A stretch of DNA of 64,000 nucleotides from Bacteroidales bacterium UBA3810 (GTDB taxonomy: Bacteria > Bacteroidota > Bacteroidia > Bacteroidales > Paludibacteraceae). The notes beneath the pieces were generated by a model. It worked only from the letters and a program-made list of their open reading frames with translations. It was not told where the DNA came from and made no database searches. Location: the NCBI GenBank assembly GCA_002368645.1, contig DFEE01000020.1, forward strand, positions 125,061 to 189,060, written 5' to 3'. This document shows, one piece after another, positions 41,497-50,350 of the stretch; position 1 is the stretch's first letter; every line of letters starts with the position of its first letter. The position numbers and the translations under genes were made by a program.

Positions 41497-43302
41497 TTAG
41501 TCTAACTTCAGCACAGCGAGGAAGGCTTTTTGCGGCACTTCGACATTTCCGATTTGTTTCATGCGTTTTTTGCCCTTTTTCTGTTTCTCCAGTAACTTGC
41601 GTTTCCGGCTGACATCGCCTCCATAGCATTTGGCGAGCACGTCTTTGCGAACCTGTTTGACCGTTTCCCGTGCAATAATCTTAGCTCCGATGGCAGCTTG
41701 GATAGCAATATCAAACTGTTGTCGGGGGAGCAATTCCTTGAGTTTCTCGCACATACGTCTGCCGAAATCCAGCGCATTGTCACGGTGGGTCAGCGTCGAT
41801 AAGGCATCTACTTGCTCGCCATTGAGGAGTATATCAAGTTTAACAAGATTAGAAGGCCTAAAGCCATTCATATGCCAGTCGAAGGAAGCATAACCCTTGG
41901 AGATGGATTTGAGTTTGTCGTAAAAATCAATCACAATCTCTCCCAACGGCATATCGAAGAGCAGTTCAAGTCGATTGCCGGAAATATATTCCTGCTTATA
42001 AAGTTCCCCGCGTTTAGCGAGGCACAGCGTCATGATAGGCCCGATGTAGGTCGATTGGGTAATGATAGAAGCCCGGATATAGGGTTCCTCGATATGGTCA
42101 ATTTCCGTCAAGTCCGGCATGCCGGCAGGGTTATGAACCTCTTTCATTGTTCCGTCTTTCAGGAACACGCGGTAGCTGACATTGGGCACGGTAGTAATGA
42201 CATTCATATCAAACTCCCTGTCGAGCCGTTCCTGTACTATCTCCATGTGCAAGAGTCCGAGGAATCCGCAGCGGAAGCCAAAGCCTAAAGCGACAGAACT
42301 TTCAGGCGTAAAGGAGAGTGAAGAGTCGTTAAGTTGCAGTTTTTCGAGCGAAGAGCGCAGGTCTTCATAGTCCTCAGCCTCAATAGGATAGACACCGGCG
42401 AACACCATCGGTTTAGCTTCTTGGAAGCCTTCAATAGCCGTAAGGCACGGTCTGTCCACATGGGTGATGGTATCCCCGACTTTGACCTCGGTACTGGTTT
42501 TGATACCGCTGACGATATAACCGACATTACCGGCAGAGAGTTCAGCAACAGGTGTGAGTTCTTTGGCGCCCACCTTAAGCACGCCAATTTCATCGGCATC
42601 ATATTCTTTTCCGGTCTCAATGAAGCGCACGCGGTCGCCTGTATGAATAGTGCCATTGACTACACGGAAATAGGCAATAATGCCTCTAAACGAGTTAAAG
42701 ACAGAGTCAAAAACAAGACATTGAAGAGGGGCTTCAGGATTGCCTTTCGGAGCAGGAATACGGTCAATAATTGCATCCAATATTTCAGGCACGCCTTCAC
42801 CGGTTTTGGCAGAACAACGCAATATCTCCTCTTTTTTGCAACCGAGCAGTTCGATGAGTTCATCCTCCACCAGTTCCGGCATAGCATTGGGCATATCGCA
42901 TTTATTGAGCACCGGAATAATTTCCAAGTCATGTTCAAGTGCCAAGTATAAATTACTGATAGTCTGTGCTTGAACACCCTGCGTTGCATCCACCACGAGG
43001 AGTGCCCCCTCACAAGCTGCGATAGAGCGACTGACCTCATAACTGAAGTCCACGTGCCCCGGAGTATCAATCAGGTTGAGCGTAAATTCGGTTTCCCGAT
43101 TCTCACCGGCTCGCCATTTCATCTGTACAGCATGACTCTTAATGGTAATACCCCTTTCACGCTCAAGATCCATATCATCAAGGACTTGATTCTCCATGTC
43201 CTTTTGTTCGACAGTATTGGTAATCTCAAGCATGCGGTCAGCAAGTGTACTTTTGCCGTGATCGATGTGCGCAATGATGCAAAAATTCCGTATCTTATCC
43301 AT
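41497..43302 (-). CDS. lepA: Elongation factor 4 (LepA)
   Basis: 601-residue translational GTPase that back-translocates or remodels stalled ribosomes. The start at 43302 gives the conserved MDKIRNFCIIAHIDHGKSTL (G1 AHIDHGKST). Further motifs are DTPGHVDFSYEVSRS (G3), NKCDMPNA (G4), IFPIEAEDYEDLRSSLEKL-like domain III (GVYPIEAEDYEDL), and the LepA C-terminal unit ending GKKRMKQIGNVEVPQKAFLA. An open frame extends 90 bp upstream but covers the promoter, so it is not coding. Confidence 0.96.
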   Translation of the reverse strand: MDKIRNFCIIAHIDHGKSTLADRMLEITNTVEQKDMENQVLDDMDLERERGITIKSHAVQMKWRAGENRETEFTLNLIDTPGHVDFSYEVSRSIAACEGALLVVDATQGVQAQTISNLYLALEHDLEIIPVLNKCDMPNAMPELVEDELIELLGCKKEEILRCSAKTGEGVPEILDAIIDRIPAPKGNPEAPLQCLVFDSVFNSFRGIIAYFRVVNGTIHTGDRVRFIETGKEYDADEIGVLKVGAKELTPVAELSAGNVGYIVSGIKTSTEVKVGDTITHVDRPCLTAIEGFQEAKPMVFAGVYPIEAEDYEDLRSSLEKLQLNDSSLSFTPESSVALGFGFRCGFLGLLHMEIVQERLDREFDMNVITTVPNVSYRVFLKDGTMKEVHNPAGMPDLTEIDHIEEPYIRASIITQSTYIGPIMTLCLAKRGELYKQEYISGNRLELLFDMPLGEIVIDFYDKLKSISKGYASFDWHMNGFRPSNLVKLDILLNGEQVDALSTLTHRDNALDFGRRMCEKLKELLPRQQFDIAIQAAIGAKIIARETVKQVRKDVLAKCYGGDVSRKRKLLEKQKKGKKRMKQIGNVEVPQKAFLAVLKLD

Positions 43303-43311
43303 AATCGGGTA

Positions 43312-43343
43312 CAAAAGTACGAAATATTTAGGACTTATGCAAA
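43312..43343 (-). promoter_or_regulatory. lepA promoter
   Basis: On the minus strand TTTG at 43340-43343 and TACTTTTG at 43312-43319 with a 20-bp spacer, 9 bp from the lepA start codon. The transcript would be nearly leaderless. Confidence 0.72.
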
Positions 43344-43357
43344 AAATTCTGCAAAAA

Positions 43358-43389
43358 TTTGCGAATACGGGAAAAAATATGTAATTTTG
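43358..43389 (+). promoter_or_regulatory. Promoter of the S8 protease gene
   Basis: TTTG at 43358-43361 and TAATTTTG at 43382-43389 with a 20-bp spacer. The start codon is at 43398, so the 5' leader is only a few nucleotides. Confidence 0.72.
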
Positions 43390-43397
43390 CAAGTCCT

Positions 43398-44792
43398 ATG
43401 GCAATAATTTTGACCATATTGCTTAACGCCTATTACTTTGTCTCCTTTACCGACAAGGTCGGCTCAACGCATTATGCTTTAAGTGAGGCAGCGATAGAGC
43501 GTCGAGCGCGATACGGGATAGCCTTAGACGATTTAGACAAGGCAGTGAGCGAGGTGTATGTAGATAGCATACGGTGCGGAGGAGGTAAGGTTGTGCATTG
43601 TTCACGTTGGATGAACGGGGTTACGGTATTGATGTCCGATTCGTTAGCAGGTAAGATGGCTGAATGGAATTTCATTGCAGAGGTTTCCCTTACGCACAAT
43701 TTAAGCACTAAGAATCAACGAACCGCCGAGTTTAGGAGCAACATTGCTCAACGACTGGAGAGCCGAAATTCCGAGCGCCAAAACCAATTGCACTTAGCAG
43801 GGTATAAAGGGCAAGGGATAATAATATCGGTGATAGATGTAGGTTTTCCGGCAGTCGATACCGCAGTGTGCTATGATTCTTTAAGGCAAGAAGGACGGCT
43901 GATAGGCAAGTACGATTTGGCATCTTCTGCAATTAGCATAGACTCGATGCTCGTCAATCATGGTACCAATTGCCTAAGTGCCCTTGCCGCTCAACAGCCC
44001 GATTACACAGGAGCAGCCCCGCAAGCCAAGTATCTACTTATACGAAGTGAAGAATATGAGCATGAATGTCCTAAAGAGGGCGATAATTGGATAGCGGCCG
44101 TAGAGCTATCCGACAGTTTAGGGGCAGATATAATCTCCACATCTTTAGGTTATTATATTTTTGACGATTCGTTATTCAACTACGAATATCGGTATTTAGA
44201 CGGCAAGACCTATCGTCCCTCTCAAGCGGCAACTATTGCGGCCCGCAAAGGCATGTTAGTCTGTATCGCCGCCGGTAATTCCGGTACAAACAAAGATTGG
44301 CCATGGATTGGTGTTCCCGGGGATGCAGACAGCATATTGACAGTTGGTGCTGTGCAGGCAGATAGCCTCCGTGCATCTTTCAGCAGTTATGGTCCGACAG
44401 CAGACGGGCGTACCAAACCGGATGTGATGGCTTTAGGGGCGCCGGCTTGCTTAGTGGATCCTGCCACCGGTTCCATCCGCTATGCCAATGGAACCAGTTT
44501 TGCTTGCCCGCAAATCGCCGGCTTGGCAGCATGTCTATGGTCCGCTTTTCCCCAAGCAACAGCCATGGAGATTAGAGAGCGTATTTTACGTTCAGCCGAC
44601 CGTTATCATATACCTGACTATTTTTATGGTTATGGTATTCCCGATGGTTGGAGGGCATACGAATTGGAACTTCCGACAGGGGTTGAGCGCGTTATGACAA
44701 ACGAACAGACCCGCAAGTTTATGCTTAACGGGTCTGTCTATGTAGAGCGCAACGGCTCAATCTATACGTTATTGGGAGAACAAGTTCGATGA
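43398..44792 (+). CDS. Subtilisin-like S8 serine protease, secreted
   Basis: 464-residue protease with a short signal peptide (MAIILTILLNAYYF). The catalytic triad is visible: Asp in IISVIDVGFP, His in VNHGTNCLSALA and Ser in NGTSFACPQIAG, with the oxyanion region CIAAGNSGTNKDW. The C-terminus (KFMLNGSVYVERNGSIYTLL, then GEQVR) resembles a T9SS sorting tail and suggests export to the cell surface. The start at 43398 is fixed by the promoter ending at 43389. Its stop codon abuts the convergent dnaK stop with no spacer. Confidence 0.9.
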   Translation: MAIILTILLNAYYFVSFTDKVGSTHYALSEAAIERRARYGIALDDLDKAVSEVYVDSIRCGGGKVVHCSRWMNGVTVLMSDSLAGKMAEWNFIAEVSLTHNLSTKNQRTAEFRSNIAQRLESRNSERQNQLHLAGYKGQGIIISVIDVGFPAVDTAVCYDSLRQEGRLIGKYDLASSAISIDSMLVNHGTNCLSALAAQQPDYTGAAPQAKYLLIRSEEYEHECPKEGDNWIAAVELSDSLGADIISTSLGYYIFDDSLFNYEYRYLDGKTYRPSQAATIAARKGMLVCIAAGNSGTNKDWPWIGVPGDADSILTVGAVQADSLRASFSSYGPTADGRTKPDVMALGAPACLVDPATGSIRYANGTSFACPQIAGLAACLWSAFPQATAMEIRERILRSADRYHIPDYFYGYGIPDGWRAYELELPTGVERVMTNEQTRKFMLNGSVYVERNGSIYTLLGEQVR

Positions 44793-46706
44793 TTATTTAA
44801 CTTCTTCGAAGTCAACATCTTCGGCATCTGTACTATTGGAGCCGTTGTTAGCACCGCTATCCGTAGGTCCTTGTTGCGGACCGGCCTGTGCACCTTGTGC
44901 ATTAGCGGCATTGTACATCTCGGCAGAAGCTGCTTGGAAAGCCGTCATCAACTCGTTATTATACCTTTCGCAAAGATCAGCATCCTTCTTCTCATACGCC
45001 TCTTTGAGATTCTTGAGGGCAGCCTCGATAGGAGCTTTCTTGTCAGCAGGAATCTTATCACCCAACTCAGCGAGCTGTTTCTCAGTCTGGAAGATAGTAG
45101 CGTCGGCTTTATTGAGTTTATCCACTTGCTCTTTAGCCTTGCGGTCGGCTTCGGCATTAGCTTCAGCCTCAGCTTTCATACGCTTGATCTCTTCGTCACT
45201 CAGACCCGAGGAAGCCTCGATACGAATCTTTTGCTCCTTACCGGTAGCTTTATCCTTGGCGGTGACATTCAAGATGCCATTGGCATCAATATCAAAGGTA
45301 ACCTCAATCTGCGGTTCGCCACGACGGGCAGGCATAATACCGTCAAGGTGGAAGATACCGATTTGTTTATTCTGGGCGGCCATCGGGCGCTCACCTTGTA
45401 AGACCTTAATCTCTACAGAAGGCTGATTATCAACAGCAGTAGTAAATACCTCCTGTTTCTTGGTAGGGATAGTTGTATTGGCTTCAATCATCTTGGTCAT
45501 AACCCCACCCATAGTCTCAATACCGAGGCTCAGCGGAGTAACATCCAATAAGAGGACATCTTTCACTTCACCGGTCAGTACGCCACCTTGAATGGAAGCA
45601 CCGATAGCAACAACCTCATCAGGGTTAAGGGACTTATTAGGTGCCTTACCGAAGAATTTTTCTACAGCAGCTTGGATAGCAGGAATACGTGTTGAACCAC
45701 CAACAAGCAATACCTCGTCAATATCGGATGTGCTCAGACCTGCGTTCTTCAAAGCAGAAGCACAAGGAGCAATCGTGCGTTGAATCAAGTCATCAATAAG
45801 TTGCTCAAACTTAGCTCTTGTAAGCGTCTTTACCAAGTGGGCAGGAACCCCGTTAACCGGCATGATATAAGGCAAGTTAATCTCGGTAGTAGTGGTATTG
45901 GAGAGTTCAATTTTTGCCTTCTCAGCAGCCTCCTTCAAACGTTGCATTGCCATCGGGTCTTTGCTTAAGTCGGCGCCACCATTATCTTTCTTGAACTCAT
46001 CTACGAGCCATTCAATAATACGATGGTCGAAATCATCACCACCGAGGTGGGTATCACCATCAGTTGCTTTTACCTCGAATACACCATCACCTAATTCAAG
46101 CACAGACACATCGTGTGTACCACCACCGCAGTCAAATACAACAATCTTGAGGTCCTTATCGCTCTTATCGAGACCGAAAGCCAAGGCGGCAGCAGTCGGT
46201 TCGTTGACAATACGACGGACATTCAGACCGGCAATTTCACCAGCCTCTTTGGTAGCTTGACGTTGAGAATCATTGAAGTAAGCAGGCACGGTTATAACTG
46301 CATCCGTAACCTCTGTACCAAGATAATCCTCGGCAGTTTTCTTCATCTTCTGCAGGATAATCGCAGAAATCTCTTGCGGAGTATAGAGACGACCGTCAAT
46401 ATCAACACGAGGGGTGTTATTATCGCCGCGAACGACTTTATACTGTACACGACTAATCTCGTTAGCGAGTCTGTCATAACTCTCGCCCATGAAACGCTTG
46501 ATAGAGTTTACTGTTTTGGTCGGGTTAGTAATCGCCTGACGCTTAGCAGGGTCACCTACTTTACGCTCACCACCGTCGATAAAACCTACAACAGAGGGAG
46601 TAGTACGTTTACCTTCCGAGTTCGTGATGACAACGGGTTCATTACCTTCCATCACAGCTACGCAGGAATTAGTAGTTCCTAAATCAATACCAATAATCTT
46701 AGACAT
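44793..46706 (-). CDS. dnaK: Molecular chaperone DnaK (Hsp70)
   Basis: 637-residue Hsp70. N-terminal ATPase: IGIDLGTTNSCVAVMEGNEP, VITVPAYFNDSQRQATKEAG, NEPTAAALAFGLD, VFDCGGGTHDVSVLE and VLLVGGSTRIPAIQ. Substrate domain: DVTPLSLGIETMGGVMTKMI, EVTFDIDANGILNVTAKDK. The C-terminal lid ends with a Gln/Gly/Asn-rich tail and DAEDVDFEEVK, close to the common EEVK-type end. It folds and refolds proteins with DnaJ and GrpE. No grpE or dnaJ is adjacent. The upstream region has a short CCGG-bounded hairpin but no consensus -7 box. Confidence 0.97.
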   Translation of the reverse strand: MSKIIGIDLGTTNSCVAVMEGNEPVVITNSEGKRTTPSVVGFIDGGERKVGDPAKRQAITNPTKTVNSIKRFMGESYDRLANEISRVQYKVVRGDNNTPRVDIDGRLYTPQEISAIILQKMKKTAEDYLGTEVTDAVITVPAYFNDSQRQATKEAGEIAGLNVRRIVNEPTAAALAFGLDKSDKDLKIVVFDCGGGTHDVSVLELGDGVFEVKATDGDTHLGGDDFDHRIIEWLVDEFKKDNGGADLSKDPMAMQRLKEAAEKAKIELSNTTTTEINLPYIMPVNGVPAHLVKTLTRAKFEQLIDDLIQRTIAPCASALKNAGLSTSDIDEVLLVGGSTRIPAIQAAVEKFFGKAPNKSLNPDEVVAIGASIQGGVLTGEVKDVLLLDVTPLSLGIETMGGVMTKMIEANTTIPTKKQEVFTTAVDNQPSVEIKVLQGERPMAAQNKQIGIFHLDGIMPARRGEPQIEVTFDIDANGILNVTAKDKATGKEQKIRIEASSGLSDEEIKRMKAEAEANAEADRKAKEQVDKLNKADATIFQTEKQLAELGDKIPADKKAPIEAALKNLKEAYEKKDADLCERYNNELMTAFQAASAEMYNAANAQGAQAGPQQGPTDSGANNGSNSTDAEDVDFEEVK

Positions 46707-46813
46707 AATATTTTCCTTTCTATTTAAATTTCTATTTTATTATTAAGGTTTGTTTCCGGGAATCCTGGGTTCCAGGTTGCCGGACACTCATAATCATTCA
46801 AACATCATGCCAA

Positions 46814-46843
46814 ATAAAAAAAAGCGACCCGAAAGTCGCTTTT
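46814..46843 (-). terminator. Terminator downstream of tsf
   Basis: AAAGCGAC (46835-46842 read on minus) and GTCGCTTT (46821-46828) form an 8-bp stem around TTTCGG, followed by a run of T on the minus strand. It lies about 30 bp after the tsf stop and ends the rplM-rpsI-rpsB-tsf transcript. Confidence 0.82.
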
Positions 46844-46872
46844 CTGTCATAAAAGACTGCCAAATTGGCAGA

Positions 46873-47859
46873 TTACTCTTGATTGAGGGTAACGCGTTTG
46901 AAATCTGTAATGGTGACATTAGCCTTCTTAAGAACATCTTTAACAAGGGATTTGTCATCAGCGAGAATATATTGTTGCTCAACGAGAGTGGACTCCTTGA
47001 GGAACTTAGCGAGACGACCTTGAGCAATCATCTCTACTTTCTTCATATTCATGTTAGCCTCAGCCTCTGCCGGTACGTTTGCGCGAATAGCACGTGCTTG
47101 TTCAGCCTGCTCTTCGGTGAGCCAACCTTTAGCGGTATTGGAAGCAATATGTTCATCGCTATCTGCATGCGCCGGGTTGATACCAGCCTTACGAAGAGCG
47201 TTCTCAATGGCCTTATTTACCTCATCTTGTTTGGTCTTGTCAATAGCCACTGCGAGCTCACGATCTTTAATCTCTTGAGCTACATGATCAGCATCCAAGG
47301 CCACAGGAGCCATAGAAGCTACCTGCATATTAACGCCATGAATAGTGTCATGGTCAGCGTTTGCAGAAGCAGCTACGATAGAGGAAAGCTTATTACCGAG
47401 GTGATTGTAAGCATCAACGGTTTCGCCTTTCAGCCATACATAGTCACTCAGTTCCATCTTTTCACCGGTAACGCCGGAACGCTCGGTGACGATTTCTGCT
47501 ACGGTTAAGTTACCAATCTTCAAAGTCTTGAGAGCCTCAAGGTCAGCCGGTTGATTCTCAAATGCAGCATCGAGAATGAGTTTAACCATGCCCACAAAGT
47601 CTTCGTTCTTAGCCACAAAGTCAGTTTCGCACTTTACAGCCACAATGCAAGCGAAACCATTGCCGGCCTTAGCCAGTACACAACCTTCAGAAGCCTCACG
47701 GTCAGAACGCTTGGCAGCAATAGCTTGTCCGCGTTTACGGAGGAGGTCTTTAGCCACCTCGAAATCACCGTTGGCTTCTTCGAGAGCTTTCTTGACATCC
47801 ATCATACCTGCGCCGGTCATCTCGCGCAGTTTCTTAATATCAGCAAGTGTAACAGCCAT
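46873..47859 (-). CDS. tsf: Elongation factor Ts
   Basis: 328-residue nucleotide exchange factor for EF-Tu. N-terminal UBA-like unit (VTLADIKKLREMTGAGMMDV, then KKALEEANGDFE), the EF-Tu contact motif CETDFVAKNEDF and a long dimerisation core with insertions typical of Bacteroidetes, which have longer EF-Ts than E. coli. It starts 1 bp after the rpsB stop, the standard rpsB-tsf pairing, and is followed by an intrinsic terminator. Confidence 0.96.
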   Translation of the reverse strand: MAVTLADIKKLREMTGAGMMDVKKALEEANGDFEVAKDLLRKRGQAIAAKRSDREASEGCVLAKAGNGFACIVAVKCETDFVAKNEDFVGMVKLILDAAFENQPADLEALKTLKIGNLTVAEIVTERSGVTGEKMELSDYVWLKGETVDAYNHLGNKLSSIVAASANADHDTIHGVNMQVASMAPVALDADHVAQEIKDRELAVAIDKTKQDEVNKAIENALRKAGINPAHADSDEHIASNTAKGWLTEEQAEQARAIRANVPAEAEANMNMKKVEMIAQGRLAKFLKESTLVEQQYILADDKSLVKDVLKKANVTITDFKRVTLNQE

Positions 47860-47860
47860 A

Positions 47861-48721
47861 TTATTCAGCCTCCTTTTCTTCTGCCTTAGGAGCCTCCTCT
47901 ACGGGAGCTTCTGCAGCGGGTTTGTCCTCTTCTTTAGCAGCGGCTTTGCGAACACGGGTGCGGCGCTCTTTGGGAGCGGGAGCATCCTCAAGATTACCCT
48001 CTTGAGCAGCAGCGGCTTCTTCGTCAGCCTTCTCTACCTTACGTTCCTCCAAACCTTCTTGGATAGCGGCACAGATAGCATCAAGCACAACGGAGATAGA
48101 CTTAGTAGCATCATCGTTGGCAGGGATAACGAAATCAATATTATTGGGGTTCGAATCGGTATCTACCATTGCAAAAACGGGGATACCCAATCTGTTAGCC
48201 TCAGCCACGGCAATATGCTCTTCCTTAACATCCACTACGAAGATAGCAGACGGCAGACGGTTGAGATCTGCGATAGAACCGAGGTTCTTCTCGAGTTTCT
48301 CGCGCTGACGAGTAATCTGCAAACGCTCACGTTTAGAGATATTGTCAAAAGTTCCGTCGGTCATCATTTTGTCAATAGCAGACATCTTTTTGACCGCCTT
48401 ACGGATGGTCGGGAAGTTAGTCAACATACCACCGGCCCAACGCTCGGTAACATACGGCATCGCCACAGCCTGTGCGTGCTCGGCAATAGTCTGTTGTGCC
48501 TGTTTCTTAGTACCTACGAAAAGGACCTTACGACCGGATTTAACAATGTTCTTGAGTGCCTCAGCTGCCTCATCAATTTTTACGGCAGTTTTGTTGAGGT
48601 CAATGATGTGAATACCGTTGCGCTCCAAATAGATGTAGGGAGCCATAGCGGGATTCCATTTGCGCTTGAGGTGACCGAAGTGTACACCTGCTTCAAGCAA
48701 TTGATCGAATGAAGTTCTCAT
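47861..48721 (-). CDS. rpsB: 30S ribosomal protein S2
   Basis: 286-residue S2 of the small ribosomal subunit. Conserved blocks: LLEAGVHFGHLKRKWNPAMA, YIYLERNGIHIIDLNKT, VLFVGTKKQAQQTIAEHA, YVTERWAGGMLTNFPTIRKA and IPVFAMVDTDSNPN. After about residue 228 there is a charged Ala/Glu/Lys-rich extension of some 58 residues, common in Bacteroidetes S2. A hairpin in the 110-bp leader (48771-48792) may take part in regulation by S2. Confidence 0.96.
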   Translation of the reverse strand: MRTSFDQLLEAGVHFGHLKRKWNPAMAPYIYLERNGIHIIDLNKTAVKIDEAAEALKNIVKSGRKVLFVGTKKQAQQTIAEHAQAVAMPYVTERWAGGMLTNFPTIRKAVKKMSAIDKMMTDGTFDNISKRERLQITRQREKLEKNLGSIADLNRLPSAIFVVDVKEEHIAVAEANRLGIPVFAMVDTDSNPNNIDFVIPANDDATKSISVVLDAICAAIQEGLEERKVEKADEEAAAAQEGNLEDAPAPKERRTRVRKAAAKEEDKPAAEAPVEEAPKAEEKEAE

Positions 48722-48770
48722 TTAGTTGATTTAGTTGAATTATTGTATTAATAATTATTCCGTTGCCCCT

Positions 48771-48792
48771 CCTCCGCAGAGAGTCGCGGAGG
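48771..48792 (-). promoter_or_regulatory. Hairpin in the rpsB leader
   Basis: On the minus strand CCTCCGC (48786-48792) pairs with GCGGAGG (48771-48777) around an 8-nt loop, 50 bp before the rpsB start. The spacer of 110 bp is much longer than others in this operon. Candidate S2 autoregulatory leader. Confidence 0.45.
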
Positions 48793-48831
48793 CGGAGATT
48801 CAGCAGGGAAGTTAATGAGCGTAAATCTCGA

Positions 48832-49218
48832 TTAACGTTTACTGAATTGGAAGTGTTTACGAGCCTTGGGTTGACCCGGTTTCTTACGCTCAACGACACG
48901 AGGATCGCGAGTCATGAAGCCTTCTGCTCTCAAAGCGGGCTTATCGTCCGGATTAATCTTAACCAGCGCGCGAGCAATAGCGAGACGAAGTGCCTCTGCT
49001 TGACCTTTGTAACCACCGCCGTCAAGGTTTACTTTGATATCATATTTACCTTCCACGCCAAGTTTGGCAAGAGGTTGTTTAACAATATATTGAAGGATGG
49101 GACTCGGGAAATATACATCCAGAGGACGATTGTTGATCGTGATTTGACCAGCACCTTCATTTACGTAAATACGTGCGATTGCAGCTTTACGACGACCTAA
49201 TGCATTAACTGTTTCCAT
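48832..49218 (-). CDS. rpsI: 30S ribosomal protein S9
   Basis: 128-residue S9. N-terminus METVNALGRRKAAIARIYVN, middle GGGYKGQAEALRLAIARALV, and the conserved C-terminus RDPRVVERKKPGQPKARKHF, then QFSKR whose basic tail contacts P-site tRNA. It follows rplM by 11 bp in the universal rplM-rpsI order. Confidence 0.97.
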   Translation of the reverse strand: METVNALGRRKAAIARIYVNEGAGQITINNRPLDVYFPSPILQYIVKQPLAKLGVEGKYDIKVNLDGGGYKGQAEALRLAIARALVKINPDDKPALRAEGFMTRDPRVVERKKPGQPKARKHFQFSKR

Positions 49219-49229
49219 ACTTCAATAGA

Positions 49230-49688
49230 TTATTTAAGAGTGTTGATGTCAATTACTTGGGGTTTTTGAGCTTGTTTGTCATGCTCAGCACCTGCAAAGA
49301 TATACAGGTTGTTAATCAGCTTATTACCGAGACGAGTCTTGGGCAGCATACCCTTAATGACTTTACGAACGAGTTCTTGAGAACCCTTCTTGGCAATAAT
49401 TTCAGCAGGAGTAGTAAAGCGTTGTCCGCCGGGGAAACCGGTATAGCGAACATACTGACGCTCAGTCATCTTAGCACCGGTAAGTTGAATCTTATCGGCA
49501 TTGATGATAATGACATTGTCACCACAATCCACGTTAGGCGTGAAATTAGGTTTATACTTGCCGCGAAGGAGCTTAGCCACCTTCGTAGCCATGCGACCCA
49601 AAATCTGGTCGGTAGCATCCACTACGACCCAGTTCTTGGTAACGGTTGCCTTATTGGCAGAGACCGTCTTGTAGGAATTTGTTTCCAT
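49230..49688 (-). CDS. rplM: 50S ribosomal protein L13
   Basis: 152-residue L13. Motifs: NWVVVDATDQILGRMATKVA, KLLRGKYKPNFTPNVDCGDN, VIIINADKIQLTGAKMTERQ, YVRYTGFPGGQR and GMLPKTRLGNKLINNLYIFA. First gene of the rplM-rpsI-rpsB-tsf operon, behind a 117-bp leader with a stable hairpin. Confidence 0.97.
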   Translation of the reverse strand: METNSYKTVSANKATVTKNWVVVDATDQILGRMATKVAKLLRGKYKPNFTPNVDCGDNVIIINADKIQLTGAKMTERQYVRYTGFPGGQRFTTPAEIIAKKGSQELVRKVIKGMLPKTRLGNKLINNLYIFAGAEHDKQAQKPQVIDINTLK

Positions 49689-49710
49689 TTAATTAGTTTG
49701 TTTTTAGGGC

Positions 49711-49758
49711 CATACCGACGGACATCTTTACGGGAAATCACCCACCGCCCAGTATGAC
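49711..49758 (-). promoter_or_regulatory. Structured leader of rplM (L13 leader candidate)
   Basis: On the minus strand CATACTGGGCGG pairs with CCGTCGGTATG over about 11 bp with one bulge, enclosing GGG...CCC. It lies in the transcript between the promoter at 49809-49840 and the rplM start. Ribosomal protein leaders upstream of L13 genes are known in Bacteroidia; identity with that class needs a covariance-model check. Confidence 0.55.
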
Positions 49759-49808
49759 GAGTTAATAGTAAATATGTTATTTTTTCGATTTACAGCCGAA
49801 AAAGCTCG

Positions 49809-49840
49809 CAAAATTACAACTATATTTTGATATATACAAA
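49809..49840 (-). promoter_or_regulatory. Promoter of the rplM-rpsI-rpsB-tsf operon
   Basis: TTTG at 49837-49840 and TAATTTTG at 49809-49816 on the minus strand with a 20-bp spacer. The -33 element lies inside the last codons of the DUF4296 gene. Confidence 0.78.
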
Positions 49841-50350
49841 TAAATCTTCATTTTTTTGCATTTTTTCATAAAAACTCGGTTTTAACCACCCAAAAGCGTG
49901 ATTAGGCAGTTGGTAACCGATGAGCAAGTTCTTTTGCTCCTTGTCCAGATACTCACGAGCCTGGTCTTCGGTAATCACCGGTCGGCCATTGACTTCAATC
50001 AATGCCAACTCAAGTTCATGTTGCGTAGCTTCTAAGCGCGCCAAAACTTTTGGATATATATGCTGAAAACGCTGAGGATTACGACTATACCACACGAGAG
50101 AGGAATCAAAGACGGCTTGCGTGATACCATGCTGCTCCAATATCATCTCATAGTATTTACCAAGCGCCTCATCATGCCCATAGTTATAGCCTGCTTCCTG
50201 CAAAATTCCCTCTGCGCGATGGAGGTCATAGAGCAGTGAGCGCATCTCATTGGGGGAGAGGACTCCTTTCGGACGACATGAAACCATTACGCACGCGAGC
50301 GCGCAAATAAAAAGGAGGATGATACTATTTCGTAGAAGATAGCGTTTCAT
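49820..50350 (-). CDS. DUF4296 lipoprotein
   Basis: 176-residue lipoprotein; the signal MKRYLLRNSIILLFICALAC ends in a lipobox (VMVSC, Cys25). The mature part is helical with the family pattern LSPNEMRSLLYDLHRAEGIL, EMILEQHGITQAVFDSSLVW and YSRNPQRFQHIYPKVLARLE. DUF4296 proteins are widespread in Bacteroidetes and unassigned in function. It overlaps the lspA gene by 26 bp, so its lipidation enzyme is made from the same transcript. Confidence 0.85.
   Translation of the reverse strand: MKRYLLRNSIILLFICALACVMVSCRPKGVLSPNEMRSLLYDLHRAEGILQEAGYNYGHDEALGKYYEMILEQHGITQAVFDSSLVWYSRNPQRFQHIYPKVLARLEATQHELELALIEVNGRPVITEDQAREYLDKEQKNLLIGYQLPNHAFGWLKPSFYEKMQKNEDLFVYIKI

Noticed and set aside
41497..43392. 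LepA start at 43392
   Set aside because: The extra 30 residues would be encoded by the lepA promoter region; the conserved MDKIRNF start at 43302 fits better.
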